This document shows, piece after piece, positions 9,040 through 21,016 of a DNA stretch of 64,000 bases. Source of the stretch: Welwitschia mirabilis (Eukaryota > Gnetophyta > Gnetopsida > Welwitschiales); assembly GCA_051453625.1 (NCBI GenBank), contig JBOZIK010000001.1:219347961-219411960 (forward strand), written 5' to 3'. The notes below the pieces were generated by a model. That model worked only from the letters and a program-made list of their open reading frames with translations, ran no database searches and had not been told where the DNA came from. The translations under genes and the position numbers were made by a program. Positions within the stretch are counted from its first letter, which is position 1. Every line of letters starts with the position of its first letter.

Positions 9040-9665
9040 GGTTACAAAATAGTTGGGCCTCAATAAAAGATACATAGCCTTCTACTAAGTGTACATCTTT
9101 CTGCAACTCATGTAGATGGATCTCATATCCTTCGCTCTTCTATAATGAGAATCTCTGGTGCATTGAAAATGACAAGGAGAGTTGAAGGACTTATTTATAG
9201 GAAAATACAATAGTAAAGAACAGGTAGAAGGTGTAGTTACATGCATTCATTAAAGGCTTAGAAATGGATGAAACAGCTAAGAGAATCTATTAATGACAGT
9301 TACATGTTAGTGTCATCTGGTCTATCATCCGGATAACATGGAGGATAACAAAACATTATAAAATATCTTTGAAAGTGATGACTTAGTAATCCACATCAGC
9401 AGTCGTCGTCCTGCCTATCGTGTGGATAATAGAGGAGATGATGGTTTTCTTGAATGATTTTCTTGTGAAAAAACTTAGTAATTCTTCTTCAAAACTCTGT
9501 TTATCAGAAAGTGACTTTAATGCATCAAAATTAGATAATAATTACGCTTTTCCAAGATTTCCTCTTGTATCTCCAAAATACTTAAAATTGCACCTAAACT
9601 TGTATAAAAGTCCTACAAAATAACTTATAAAATCCATCAAATAACCGTAAATTGGTAGTGCAACA
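9040..9665 (-). mobile_element. LTR fragment of another element, reverse strand
   Basis: On the reverse strand this begins TGTTGCACTACC at 9665, has a TATA box 460-480 bp later, and runs into the gap. It is less AT-rich and retains more CG than its surroundings (for example around 9405-9425), so it looks younger than its neighbours. It does not align by eye with the LTRs of E1 or E3. It lies where a 5' LTR of the adjacent reverse-strand gag fragment would be expected, but the link is unproven. Copia copy 2 starts about 10 bp to its right. Confidence 0.5.
9187..9201 (-). promoter_or_regulatory. Putative LTR TATA box
   Basis: The reverse strand reads CCTATAAATAAGTCC, a good plant TATA box, followed by a CT-rich stretch as at transcription starts of plant LTRs. 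Confidence 0.55.
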
Positions 9666-9675
9666 CTAATCTTCC

Positions 9676-10357
9676 AAAGGAAGACTATGCGGAGTTTTAG
9701 TCTTTTAGGAACATAATGGAAGACAAACCTACGGTTACTAGAGAGCTTTATGATAGGGTGCACTCTTGGAAGAACACTTTGTCTACCTATTTGTTAACTC
9801 CTAAATATTGTTTTCTTCATTTGGTTTTCACTTATAACTTTTTACCTTTAGTTGACCAACGTGATGAGGCCTCTTGCTATTGAGTCTATTTGATCTATTT
9901 GGTAGGAATTGAGTATTCCATTAATGCTCTTATCATAATACTGAAGAATATGGCATTGTAGCTGGAATACCATAAAACTAGGGCTTTGTTCTACTCTATG
10001 CTTATCACCAACATCTGCTGCCACTTTCATGTTAACTTCCATCCTAAGTTGGAAACCCTTTAGTCAATGTCACCCATTGGGTGTGTGACTTTGTCTTGCA
10101 TACATATATTTACCCCCTCTAAAAAATTACCTTCTATTACTTCTAAGGAAGCATCTCCTGATGAGACTCTCTCATATCTGAGATGGATTGACTCCCGTAC
10201 TAGATACATGAAAGAAGGCCTCATTGCAGCTGGATATGACATCATGGATACCTCAGCAGAGGCTACCAGTTCAGCTCACATTAGAGGAGATAAGGAAGAA
10301 TCAGAGAAAGACTCTGAAGAGGAAGAAAAAGAAGAAGAATAGAAGGAGTATGATTGA
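9676..10357 (+). pseudogene. aORF of copia copy 2, C-terminal part
   Basis: This partial homologue of the aORF at 3541-4608 starts at the sequence equivalent to codon 127 or so of that copy and ends at TGA 10355-10357. It keeps the same frame throughout, with a handful of in-frame stops and no frameshift seen. The final part is open from 10067 to 10342 and holds SYLRWIDSRTRYMKEGLIAA, TSAEATSSAHIRGDKEES and a Glu-rich acidic tail, close to copy 1. It lacks the 21-nt insertion of copy 1. Function is unknown. Confidence 0.8.
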
Positions 10358-10914
10358 AATATTTTGTTTTTAGATTATGTTTTTGCATTATTTCCTTTGC
10401 CATTAATGTCAAAAAGGGGGAGGATTAGTTGTGTTTGTTTGTGTGTGTTAAACTTCTTGTACGCTCTTGATGAACACTTTCATTTTGTAATCCTTACATG
10501 TTAGATTTGTAATAATTTTACTCATAATACAATACAAGTATCTACTTTAGCACAATCTTTATGTCATTTTGGTATATCTCATTTGGTATTATGATATCAT
10601 ATGTACTTATTTTGGAAAGCTTAAAATCATTGTAACATTTGGAAATAAGCCAAAATATTTGTGTCATCTAATTAAATAAGTGTTCTTAATTACATTATGA
10701 TTATCATAAAATTTTACCTTCTTAATTCCTCAATTGTGCATATTAAATTAGTTACATTCAAAAGCACAAAATATTGTTTATTCAAAACACCTTAACTTGT
10801 CTCGACTTGGATTATGACTTTGCAAATAAGCATTTTATAAGGGGAAGATTTTTCTATAAGTTTTAATTTTGTCACAACTAAGTATTATTTGCCATTAATG
10901 TTAAAGAAGGAGAT
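10358..10914 (+). other. copia copy 2 3' UTR with repeated polypurine tracts
   Basis: A tract at about 10413 (aaaaagggggagga) follows 'ccattaatgtc'. A second, at 10903-10914 (aaagaaggagat), follows 'gccattaatgtt' and directly precedes the LTR, so it is the functional PPT position. An additional 'aaggggaaga' lies near 10839. The layout matches the 3' UTR of copy 1. Confidence 0.65.
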
Positions 10915-12160
10915 TGTTGGATTATGTTTTGTTAATTAATATTAAACTAATGTCTTTTATATATCAAATGTTGTATATTTTGTTCAAAAGATATTAAGAT
11001 TTTTACACATTGAAAGATGGAACTAAAATATGCATCAGAAACCTGTTTACTTATTCATCCTCTAGAGGGGTCGACTAGATTCTTAAGGGATCGATTGCAC
11101 CTAAAGCTGTCAAAGGAAGATGGACTGAATCTAGAGGGGTCAACCGGATTCTGATGGGGTCGACTGAACCTATAACTTGAAGAATCAGTGTCCCTGAATC
11201 AAATGGAAAGGGGTCGATCAGATTCTCATGGGGTTAACCAGATTTGAGGACTTGATAGACAGTATTCCTAGACTAAGAGACAAGGGATCAACCAGACCCA
11301 AGATGGGGTCGACCGGATCTTTATGGAGTCGACCTGATGAAGCGGAAATGAAATTTTCCTAAACATTATGCATCTATTATCTAGTTGTTAATTAGCCATT
11401 TTCTAGCCATTTATAGCCGTTGGAGGCACAATTCAAATGTATTAAACCTAATAGCCTCCCATTATAAATAGATAAGCTATAGATGACTAAGAAATCTTTT
11501 GGAATTATTTTCATTTGGCTAAATCATTTGGATCTGAAAGATCAAGCTGTGCATTGACATTATTCTATCTTGGCTTCTTTATATTTAATTAGAGGAGATC
11601 CATTATTAGCACATTTGCTTAATTCAAAGTTAGATCTAGAGCATTATTGGTTGTGCTTTTATAGGAGGAGAGCTCCATCTATTGTACTATTTTCAGAACG
11701 AGTGATATCTATGCTATTAAGGCATCATTACATCACTATCCTATTTTACATAGGTTGAGAGTAAGCCTTGAAAAGTACATGCTATAGGTTGATACTAAGC
11801 CTTAAAAAGTCTGTTATAAAGTTTGAGACTTAGCCTAGAAAAGTCCCTTTATAAAGGCTACAGGTGAACCTGGAATACATAGTAAAGTAATAGAGATCCA
11901 AGTTCCAACTTGGAAGAAGCTAATCATTAAGAGTGGAGTAGGGGAGTTTCTCAAACCATTATAAATTTGGCTTGCATCAAATTACTAGTTTGCACTTTTA
12001 GTTTTTAATATTTTACTTTCTGTATTTTATCATATTATGCACATCTTAGAGTAATTTATTTTCATATGTAAGTTGTGTTTTAAATAGTTTTATTTTAAAT
12101 TATTTATTGAGTTTTTGAAATAACCTATTTAACCCCCCTCTAGGATTCTCAATCCTATCA
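10915..12160 (+). repeat. 3' LTR of copia copy 2
   Basis: The LTR starts TGTTGGATTATG directly after the PPT and ends in cctatca after a C-rich stretch near 12131-12138. It is about 1.25 kb. It aligns throughout with 5339-6690, including the motif array (11068-11340), the TATA box (11461-11470) and the 'tataggaggagagctcc' block. No complementary 5' LTR exists in the window. Confidence 0.88.
11461..11470 (+). promoter_or_regulatory. LTR TATA box, copia copy 2
   Basis: ATTATAAATA, at the same position relative to the motif array as in the copy 1 LTR. Confidence 0.65.
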
Positions 12161-13045
12161 AAAATTCCTCTTGATAAAAACACTCGTATTCTTTCACTCA
12201 TATTGGTTTAAAATAATAAGACTAACGAAAGAAGAAGAAATGAAAAAAAAGGTAAATGAAAGATAAAATTAGAGAGGTAAAAAATGAATTGAAAAGAAAA
12301 AAAAAGAGTTAAAATTCAATAATAGGCTTAAAAATACATTAAATAAATCATAAAATTGATAACAAAGCCATAATTAAAGGATTAATATACATGGAGATAG
12401 AAAATATCACTAGTAAGGACAAGTGACAATGTTGACAAGGCATACATGTATAGGTTGAGCAAAGGCAAGATGAACTATAGTACTTTGAGACTTATGAAAA
12501 AAATAAGTATTCAATGTGATTGGAATTAAAAAGCATGGATTTTATAGAAGTTAGATGAAGTTTGAACCATTGGATTACTAAATTTTATCAATGGTTTAGA
12601 TCAAATTTTCCTTAGATTTAGACATGAATAAAAGAATTAAATCACAAAAAATACAAGGTATTTCTTAGTGTGTTTTCTCATAAAGGAAAGATAAAGGGAT
12701 ATGATTAGAAATAAATGATGGAATTAAAGTCTAGAAGTAAAATAAAATAGAGAAATGGCAAAACCTAACATGCATTTTATGAAAAAATAAAACATAATGA
12801 ATGTAAGTTAATGGTCCTATTTTATTTATGTAATTTTGATAGATCTTTTATGAAGACAACAAAAATTACTAACCAATAAACTTTTTTAAATATACAAGTA
12901 GTAAAATAATCTCAAGTTTAATTAATAAGTAAACAAAATATATCTTTAATCTCACCTAGTTCCTTTCTCTTCCTCTTCCATGAATAGTCAAGTTTCAAGC
13001 ATTTCATTGCGTGTAAGCATCTATAGCCCTAATGTGATTGAATTC
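12161..13045 (-). mobile_element. Left part of old gypsy element E0, non-coding
   Basis: This segment aligns with the non-coding region of E1 at about 16100-16990. Shared blocks include 'ttggattactaaatttta', the pattern 'tcaagtttcaagcattt' against 'ttgtttaaagcattt', and 'gtaagcatctatagcccta' (13014) against 'gtaagcatctacaacccta' (16971). It is therefore sequence from between protease and 3' LTR of a Tat/Athila-type element whose remainder lies to the right of E1 (34569 onward). The left boundary is set by the copia LTR end at 12160. Confidence 0.55.
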
Positions 13046-13553
13046 TATTCACTGTTAAATAGTATTATTCATTGTAGTAAAATGTGAATGCTAATAAAAC
13101 TAGGTAATCACCTCATGTCATTCTTTGACATGAATATTTGAGGTAAACTTAATAAAAGTAATACAACTATTTCAATTCTGTAATAAAATTAAAGTAAAAA
13201 ATCAAGTTAAGAATTTGTGTCAAACTTTAATTGATGATGAAGGGAAACAAACATGCTTTAAATATTTAGCTTAGCTTTTCCAATAATCCATCTTCACTCT
13301 AATGATATCCTATAATTCCTAAAACATAAGTTCAAATCATTAAGTCATGGTAGATCAAGTATGGTGACATAATCTTATTCATCACATGAATGTTGATAAA
13401 TTTAATAGTTATTTTAGTTCGTCATAGGCCTTTATAAATATACAAAATAAGGATAACTATACTTAAGACCTATAACATAATAAAAACTAATAACTAATGG
13501 GAAACTTTAGAGAATTTACTTAATAGTGATAGAACTTAAAACTATAGTCTCAC

Positions 13554-13722
13554 CTAAAGATTAAAAGTATCATGTTATTATGAATGAGAAATTAAAGAAT
13601 GAACAACTACTTTTATATTAAGATAAGATGTAGTCTTACCTAAGGATTAAAAGTACTATGTTAACATGCATAGAAATTAAAGAATGAATAACTTATTCTT
13701 GTATTAAATCAAGAAATATATG
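13554..13722. repeat. 85-bp tandem duplication inside E1 3' LTR
   Basis: Two units begin 'cctaaagattaaaagta' at 13554 and 'cctaaggattaaaagta' at 13639, each followed by 'atgtta', 'gaaattaaagaatga' and 'aacttatt/aactactttt'. The LTRs at 41244 and 45980 have one unit. In the 5' LTR the sequence enters a 529-N gap at exactly this point. Confidence 0.7.
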
Positions 13723-13882
13723 ACAGTAAATTAGAAAATGAAGCTAAAATAGAATCCTCAGACTAGCCTTGGAATAAGTCCATTCCTAAGGGAGATGCTA
13801 AGAAATCCATGATATCTTAACACTCCAAGTATTATCATTACATTTGTATAATCAAAAATACTTTACAATGAGATATTAAGGC

Positions 13883-13893
13883 CCTTTTATAAA
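13883..13893 (-). promoter_or_regulatory. TATA box of E1 3' LTR
   Basis: The reverse strand reads TTTATAAAAGG. The equivalent position carries a TATA-like element in the other LTRs of this family: 33925-33936, about 41978-41989 and 46324-46334, all on the reverse strand. Confidence 0.6.
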
Positions 13894-14526
13894 TGAGGAA
13901 AGGCTTAGACACCTTGAGCATGTAGTGGTTTGTGCTAGTTACATAAGAGAGGGTACACTTTTGGGAAATTACACTAGGAGTAGATTGCAAATTTTATTAT
14001 GAATTTTTTAAGAGGCATTCTTTATTTACTTATGAAAAGTGATGATGATGTGATCTTTAATGATGATGTTATTGCCATTGGATACTATTACCATGTGTCC
14101 TTCATGTAATCATAGTTATCATTACTACCTGTTTCTAAGACATGTTACTTTTCATCTTTACCACATGTTGTCAAGGTTGATAATTATTTTTATTTAATTT
14201 TTGACTAATCTTGTAAGTTCAATATCATGATTTTTTTATAAATAAGTTAAAATGTAGCTTTCTAATTGTTTTGATTTAAAAGATCATAGAAATTAGTGAC
14301 TTAGATGGTGATGCCAACATTCTCTAATAGATTCCCTTCATTTCATAACATATCTTTTAGAAAATATAAACTAATGTAAAAATATTATGAAAAAGTTCAT
14401 AATTTCATAAACATGATAAAATGATTACAAGACAGGATTTTATGATAAATAAATATTTTAATATCTTTGATTATGCTAAATTAATTAAATATACTTACTC
14501 TAAATGTTAATTTTTGCATGTAAACA

Positions 14527-17500
14527 TGCCCTATAATTAGATTTTAGCTAGACTTTTAACAAAAAATTAATATAAAAATGATTAACATGGAAAAATTTTC
14601 TAAGTAAATTTATTTAAGTATAAAAATGATATAAATTTAAAAAAATGTTTGATTAAGTTTTGGCAAATAAGGCATCAATATTTAGAAAAATTCTATGAAG
14701 AATGGATGTCATACCACCTAATCAAAACTAAAATTTATCCTCTGAGTTAAAAAGATAAAGATATTTAATACAATTCGTTTGAGAACAAGTCAAAACATTT
14801 TAAAAAGAAACGTTTTTCATTATATGGATTTCCATACTAAATCTAGAAAATCACCTTAATGTAGGCATTTCAAAACTTGGGAAAAAATTTAAACTAGCAT
14901 GTAAATAATTTTATTATAAAATACTTTGAAAATATTACAATAAAATAAACTTAAATGCATATAATAAAAATGCAATTTTTAATTGAACGATCTTTTACAA
15001 GGGACTAAACATTTTATTTTCTCATCAATTTTCTTTTTCTTTCATGATACATCATTTTAATGATTGGTATATTTCTTCATTTTTTTCCATTACCTTCTAG
15101 TACAAGTCTTATGATTTTGTATTATCTATTCTAAAAATGTTTTACTAAATGAAGAATAAGGGGATGAGAAGGTTGAAGGGAAGGAGAAGAAGTAGGATGT
15201 ATGTATGGAGTTACATAAAGAAGAATAGAATGAATGGAAGATGAGTCATGGTGGATCTCTTTATATTAATCTTACTATTGTTCTTCTTGATATTCTTGTC
15301 ATTTCCCTAGAATCCAATCGATATTTTGCCACTTTTGGACTTGGGTAATCTTAGGAGATGTGATGCTTCCTACATACGCTCCCTCATAACCTTCATAATA
15401 TAATGTTTGGTAAATGGTGTTGTGAATGATATCTAAAATGATACAAAGTAAATAAAGGTTACTTTTATGTCCAACATGATTAATAATGGTTTAAAATAAG
15501 AATTTTACTATGTTAAAGAAACTATTATCCTAAATTATTCTAATGAGGTATAAATGATTACTATAATAATTAGTAATATGTAACATAGGTAAAACATTAT
15601 AAATGATAGATCTAAAGAAAAAAATTGATTTTTATATAAAAATGTACATGGTAAGATGACTTCTCGGTTGGGAGCATACTATACATCCAAGACATGTCAA
15701 CAATATTTTAAAGCTCTTACTAAAGAAACTAGTAGATGATTTTAGTGTTCTACTCATAAACTACTTAATCAACTAATGATATGAAAAATGAATATCATTG
15801 AATATATGAATGGATTACCCAATGCTTCATCATCAAATAAGGAATTCTTGTACAATTCTAGAATTTTATGGGGAGATTTGAATGAATTATCTTCCTTTAG
15901 TACATAGTTTTAACCTTTGGGTTTGATTCTACTAAGGTAATTTGAGGCAAACATATTCATAAAAGAGATAAAAATTCTTTTCTTGATGAAGTTACATTGT
16001 TTTTAATTTTTTTTTTTTTTTTTGGAAAAAATTCCATACAAAGTAGAGAAACAAAGAGGAATAACAAAGGAGGAGGAAGAGAATTTGAGAGATTTAATAA
16101 AGGTAATGGAAGAAAGATTTAAACAATAATCTATGAATGTTGCATTATAAATACTAAAACCTATTAAACATAACCAATGTCCTAATTGCACAGAGGACAA
16201 TTAAACATGAAACAAAATTATAAGAAGACATAGGAAGTAGGAATCTCACAAATGGTAGTGATACTAGTTATAATAAATGGTAGCACTAGTATAAGAAAGA
16301 ACTAATAGTTGCATGATGGATGCAGATTTGGTTGTTATGTAAATAGAGTGATGGAATTGTAGGGGTAGTAAAAGTGTAAAGAAAACTAAAGGTTTTTATA
16401 GATGTTAGAATAAAATCTAATCATTAGATGATTTAGTCTTATTAATAGTCTGGATGTATTATAATAACGATTAGGGCATGGATTGACAATTTTTTTTTAC
16501 ATCTAATATATTTGTATTTTGGATGTATTTTCTTTCATGAAATATCATGGTTAAAAATGAAATTTTGGGGAAAAACATAAAATCTAATAGAAAACACATC
16601 AACCATAAATTCAAAAGTTAGAAGTCCTAAATTAATGATTACTTGTTTTAAAAATTTTATGAATTTTGTTTAAATTTAAATGGATAAAAATGTAAAAATG
16701 TAAAACAAATAATATATCCTCTAAGTAAATCTTTAAAATTCCAAAACGTTAGTAAGTAAGTTTTTAAGTACATAAGTTAAAGAAAGTAATCACATAAATA
16801 TCTCCAAATCCCACCTTTTATTTTCAATTTTTACCTTTTCTACAATCACATATATTTCTTGTTTAAAGCATTTAAATCAATTTGAGCATTTAGTATTATG
16901 ACATCTTCTTCCAATAAATTAAGCATGTTATTATATAAAGAAGTTAATATTGCATTTCTAGTAAGCATCTACAACCCTAATGTAGTTGATCATATTATAA
17001 CCTTGATACAGTTAACTAAACTTCATTAATTAATAATGATAAAATGTATCTTTAGGGAAGTGATATTATATTTCTTTTATTTTTATTCTTCTCTCATTAT
17101 TATTTTTTTTATTCACATAAAAGAGGTCATTAGCCCATTAGCCTAATAAAAAAAAAAATCTTGTCCTCATAAAATGCTTGTAAACATGAAACATAATACA
17201 AAAGTAGGTTCCACCTTTTTTACAACCATATTTTCCAAGTTTATAAACCCTAAGTAAAACTAACCTTAATAAAATAACTAAAAAACAAGTAAAATATTAA
17301 AAAATAAAAGTAATCTTAAATTCTACCTAACTTATATTAATAAAATAATCACATATTAACAATTTATTTATTAAGGATCATCAACCAAGATTATTAAGTA
17401 TTAGAAATTCATGAATGAATGGTAATGGTGGATTATTTCTACTTTTAAAGAGGTCATCAAAAAATAAGATGATGTATGAAATGATTCAAATAGATGATGA

Positions 17501-17790
17501 AAATTATATTTATTAATGAGAAAAACATCCTTGGAAGTTAATGAATTATTTACACTTTAGGAAGTGCTACTACAAGGAGACTTTTTAAAAGATGAAAAGT
17601 GTAAGGTTAAAAAATATTATGGCTTTGAGATTTAAAATCTTGATTACTTAAAAATAAAGTAGAATGCACAACAGTTTCACGAATTAACTCAGCACAAAAT
17701 TATAAGAATTTTAAAAGAATATAAGGGATGTAATTAAAAGAGTCTAAATGTTTAAAGCTAATAGTGATTAATATTATTAAATTTCTGTGC
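14527..17790 (-). other. E1 long non-coding region between protease and 3' LTR
   Basis: About 3.3 kb where RT, RNase H and integrase would be expected, but no YxDD, DD35E or RNase H block could be read in any reverse-strand frame. It aligns with E3 (42563-44270) and with both E0 parts, so the arrangement is shared and not a private deletion. An extra 1.2 kb around 14800-16000, absent from E3, may be a further insertion. A T19 run lies at 16005-16023, and open frames near 16003-16200 have no family features. Confidence 0.5.
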
Positions 17791-17849
17791 TTTTTTAATA
17801 AGTTCTTAAGTAGTGAGTCAAAATCATTGAGACCATTATAAGGAGAACA

Positions 17850-18342
17850 GTATTTGATTCAATAATAAAAGGATCAAGATCATGAATTTCATAGATAAAA
17901 TCAGCATTATTATTATTTTCTGATAATTCCATAACATTGAAAATATTTAAATCCATTGTTAAGCTATTGAAAGAGATTTTCATAAAACCATTTCTATAGT
18001 TAATAAGAGCATTCAATGTTGCAAAAAAAGTCTTCCTAAAATGATTAGAACTAAATTATACTTTGTTGCATTTGTTTCTAACATAATAAAATCTATTGGA
18101 AAGTAGTAATTATCTATTTGAATGATTACATCTTTAACAGTTCCTAACAGCGATTTCAATGAATTATGTACTAACTACAATTAGATTTTTGTATTTTTAA
18201 ATTATTAAAGTGCAGTTCCTTATAAATAGAATGAGTAAAAGATTCATGTCTTATTCTATATCTAACAAGACTTACCTAAATTGTTTATCTCCAATTGTGA
18301 TAATGATTATGGGGTAACCAAGATCTTTATACTTGGGAGGTA
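17850..18342 (-). pseudogene. E1 aspartic protease (Tat/Athila type) remnant
   Basis: On the reverse strand, from 18342 down: a 'PPKYKDLG'-like start, ITIGDKQF (18275-18295), a region where the catalytic DLGA should stand but is destroyed, a YKELHFNNLK-like helix, DVIIQIDNYYFPIDFIML (about 18079-18132), ILGR (18033-18046), and NALINYRNGFMKISF followed by LNIFNVMELSEN. This is the normal order of the plant gypsy protease, with LGR preceding the 'FLAT..ALI' strand. Several stops and at least one frameshift near 18020-18030 are present. The protease would have processed Gag. Assignment to this family is confident, and the enzyme is dead. Confidence 0.8.
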
Positions 18343-19379
18343 TTTCAACTTATATAACTATACTCATTTGTCGAACTAAAATATCTTTTTATTAGCATGC
18401 ATTTTCCTCTTGATAGTACAAATATCTTTGAGGTATTATATAAGAGGGGATTTCTTTAATCATATCTATTAGTGGGATATTGATTTTAACCTCTTTAAAA
18501 TCATATAAGACTTCTAATTATTTATGTTTAATGTTATCCTTCCTAAGTTATTATGTAAAGGATAAACATTCTTACTAAATAGGTAAAGATTCTTCTAATG
18601 TTTCATCCTTCTCATTCTTTTTTATGGAAGATAATTCTTATTTAGTTGTGTTTTTTTCAAATTATTACTCAACTCTTTTTTGCTTCTTAAATGAATGGTC
18701 CTTTTTTCTTTAATCGAATTAGTCTCTAATATTTTTATAAATACAACTCCTTTTGGGTTTTGCCATGAGTTTATGAGGAGTTTACTAGGTTTTCTTTAGT
18801 TTAAACAAGATAGTATTTATTAAGGATTTGGGCCTGGATTTGGATGATTTGTTAAATGTTATTAAGATGTGGTAATCTTGCTTAAGAGTTTGTTCATGAT
18901 CATGATTAGTTTGAGCTTGATCATAGTTACTTTGGGCTTGGATACCCATGAATTTTCTTAATGATTTTTCTACTAGAGTAGGTAATGAAGGTTATTGATT
19001 ATTTGATAATAACAGAAATGGGTTTCTTTATTAACTATCATAATTTTTATTATGGAAATTATTTTATCACTTAAAACAATTAGGATAATTCATTTATCTA
19101 GAGCTATAAGTATTTGAATAAGAATCATTTCACTACGTTGCAACTAGCATTATATGTTATTAACTTTTTTATTTACTATATTTTGAAAGATGGATATAGA
19201 AGGACACTCATGTATTTCATGAGAATCTAGGTAATGGATAAGGCATTCGAGTGTGGAGGTCAATGTTTTAGATGAGGTCTAACTGAGTTCCACTCTTTTC
19301 AATAATTCATATATTTAACTATTGATATCAAAATTATCAAGAACTATGAAAGCATTGATGGATCTAATGGATGACTAGG

Positions 19380-19830
19380 ATTTAGGTGTTTTAGTCAGCT
19401 TTTTCTAATTCCTAGATATTTTAGCTACTACTTTAGAATAATCCCAAACTTCACCTAGTGGAAGACTTAAAAAATACCTGTACTCATCATCTAAACTAAG
19501 TGTTTATTATTGGTTAATAATCTATCATAAAAGAAGCTGAATTTTCCACCTGGGTCTAACCCATCTTGAGGACATTTTTAAAGTAATTTCTTAAATATCT
19601 CTTAGGATTGAAAGAAATTTTATAATTCTTTTGTTAATAATTCATAATATCCTATCTTAAAGCATTCATTTTATGATGTGGTAAAAAATTTTAAAATGAA
19701 AGCTTTATTTAAATCAATACATATTCTAATTGATAGGGATTTTAAAAGGTAAAGCCAATATTTTTGTTTTTCTTTTAATGAGAAGTGAATCTAATGATAT
19801 CATAGGTACTAAGTACTATGGTAGACTAGA
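19380..19830 (-). pseudogene. gag: E1 gag (retrotransposon gag, Tat/Athila type) remnant
   Basis: The reverse strand carries pieces of the plant gypsy capsid domain in the right order: LIKRKTKILALPF (family 'LKDKAK.WL'), a decayed KFF-like stretch, an FLSILRD-like helix, and then FSFFYDRLLTNNKHLV (about 19500-19550), matching the conserved 'FYNGL' motif with the following helix, and a MMSTGIF-type strand. Stops are frequent and the frame shifts at least twice. Upstream parts of gag would lie toward 20090 and beyond the inserted element. No zinc knuckle was found between gag and protease. Confidence 0.7.
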
Positions 19831-20085
19831 TAGTACACACTTGAGTTCTTTAATATATAGGTATGCATCTTTTAATTCTAATCTATGAAAATAGAATAAC
19901 AACTAAATTATAAGAGGTTTAAAATCTAGTATATTTGCTATCAATGATTGGACTATGCATGAGAGGGTTCTTAATCATTATAGTTATAAATAATCATGTA
20001 ATGTTTACTTAAGGGGATTGTTATTGGATTGATTATACAATGTGTTCTAGCTATTGTTTTAAGCTATGTCTTAACTAAGATAGGA

Positions 20086-20090
20086 GACAT
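20086..20090 (+). repeat. Target-site duplication GACAT (left)
   Basis: GACAT immediately precedes the left LTR. The identical five bases follow the right LTR at 31642-31646. Confidence 0.9.
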
Positions 20091-20546
20091 TATCACATCC
20101 ACATTTTTACTTATTTTTAAAAGTTTCAAAGATTAAGTTTAATGAAATATTTAGAAAGACTTAATTATTTTGAAATCCCCCATTAATCTAAATATTATTT
20201 TTTTAAGATGTTGTTATATTAAATTATACCTTAAGTTCCTTTTATTTTGATTAAAAAATATTACTTATAATTTTCAAGAATGTTCTTGCAGCGATGATGA
20301 TTTTATTTACTTTTATTTTGGTACATTTTCTTAGAAGTTATGCATTTAAATGTAAATTGAGAAGGATTGTTATTTGTTTTACTTGTTATTATGATCATGA
20401 TTAAATGTAAAGCATTATTTTTATTTTATTAAAGCACTTGATGATCAAGCAATCCTTTATGAGATATGGTGAAGCTCCCTTTACCATTGGCTCATGTTAT
20501 GTCCTTTCGTATTCTTAAGTTTTATCATCTTACCCATGTCCTCTCA

Positions 20547-20558
20547 CTTTAAATAGAG
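20547..20558 (+). promoter_or_regulatory. TATA-like element in left LTR
   Basis: 'ctttaaataga' is followed by a CT-rich initiator-like stretch. It is conserved in the right LTR near 27997-28008, and a better TATA stands at the same place in the related fragment at 602-613. Confidence 0.4.
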
Positions 20559-21016
20559 TCCTTCCTCCCTCAAGTCTAGTTTATTTTCTAAAACAACCTT
20601 GCCTTGAAATCTTGGAGTTTAGAAGATCTGAGAGCTTTATATCTTGGAAGATCTTCAAAGAGCTTAAACATATACAGGTATGGTTCTATTCTTTTTGTTT
20701 ATTTATTGATCCTTTTATGCATTTAATTATTAAGATTTTCATGTTTATATTCCTACAAGATGAATGTTAAATCATGTGATGCTTAATAAAGATAAATTCA
20801 TTATTATTACATGTCTTATCTTATCATCCACCTTTTGTGCTCAATGTCTTAACATTATCTATTATTAGTATGAATTGATATCTTGTGGTCAAAACTTATC
20901 ATATTTATCTTTTCATTATGCTATTTTAAATATATGGTTTTGAGTTAATAGCTTGTGATCAAATCTTATCATATTTTCTTGTCATTATTATTTTTTAAAC
21001 TTATGGTTATGGATTT

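Larger units (their letters stand above)
9676..12160 (+). mobile_element. Ty1/copia element, copy 2, 5'-truncated
   Basis: Only the last 60 percent of the aORF, the 3' UTR and the 3' LTR remain. It is collinear with copy 1 from position 3920 onward, beginning abruptly at 'aaaggaagactatg' against 'aaggggagactatg'. The left break joins an unrelated reverse-strand LTR fragment. The right end (12160) abuts a gypsy remnant. Confidence 0.88.
13046..14526 (-). repeat. E1 3' LTR (left)
   Basis: This aligns from end to end with 32624-34568. The first 17 bases of the two differ only by transitions (tattcactgttaaatag versus tgtttgctatcaaatag). The last bases are tgtaaaca in both. It has a TATA box on the reverse strand and an 85-bp internal duplication. 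On the reverse strand it is preceded (14527 upward) by a purine-rich 'ttatagggca', the PPT position. Confidence 0.72.

Noticed and set aside
10060-10245. Reverse-strand open frame opposite the aORF of copia copy 2
   Set aside because: Antisense shadow of the conserved forward frame.
16005-16023. T19 run, and a T-rich stretch at 49949-49995, as terminators or retroposon tails
   Set aside because: No adjoining transcript, target duplication or SINE/LINE body is visible; simple low-complexity DNA.
13046-16992. A 3.9-kb LTR for E1 ending at 'ttgatca'
   Set aside because: It would require a matching deletion in both right-hand LTRs at the same base. A 1.48-kb LTR ending at 14526 with TG/CA ends explains all four copies.
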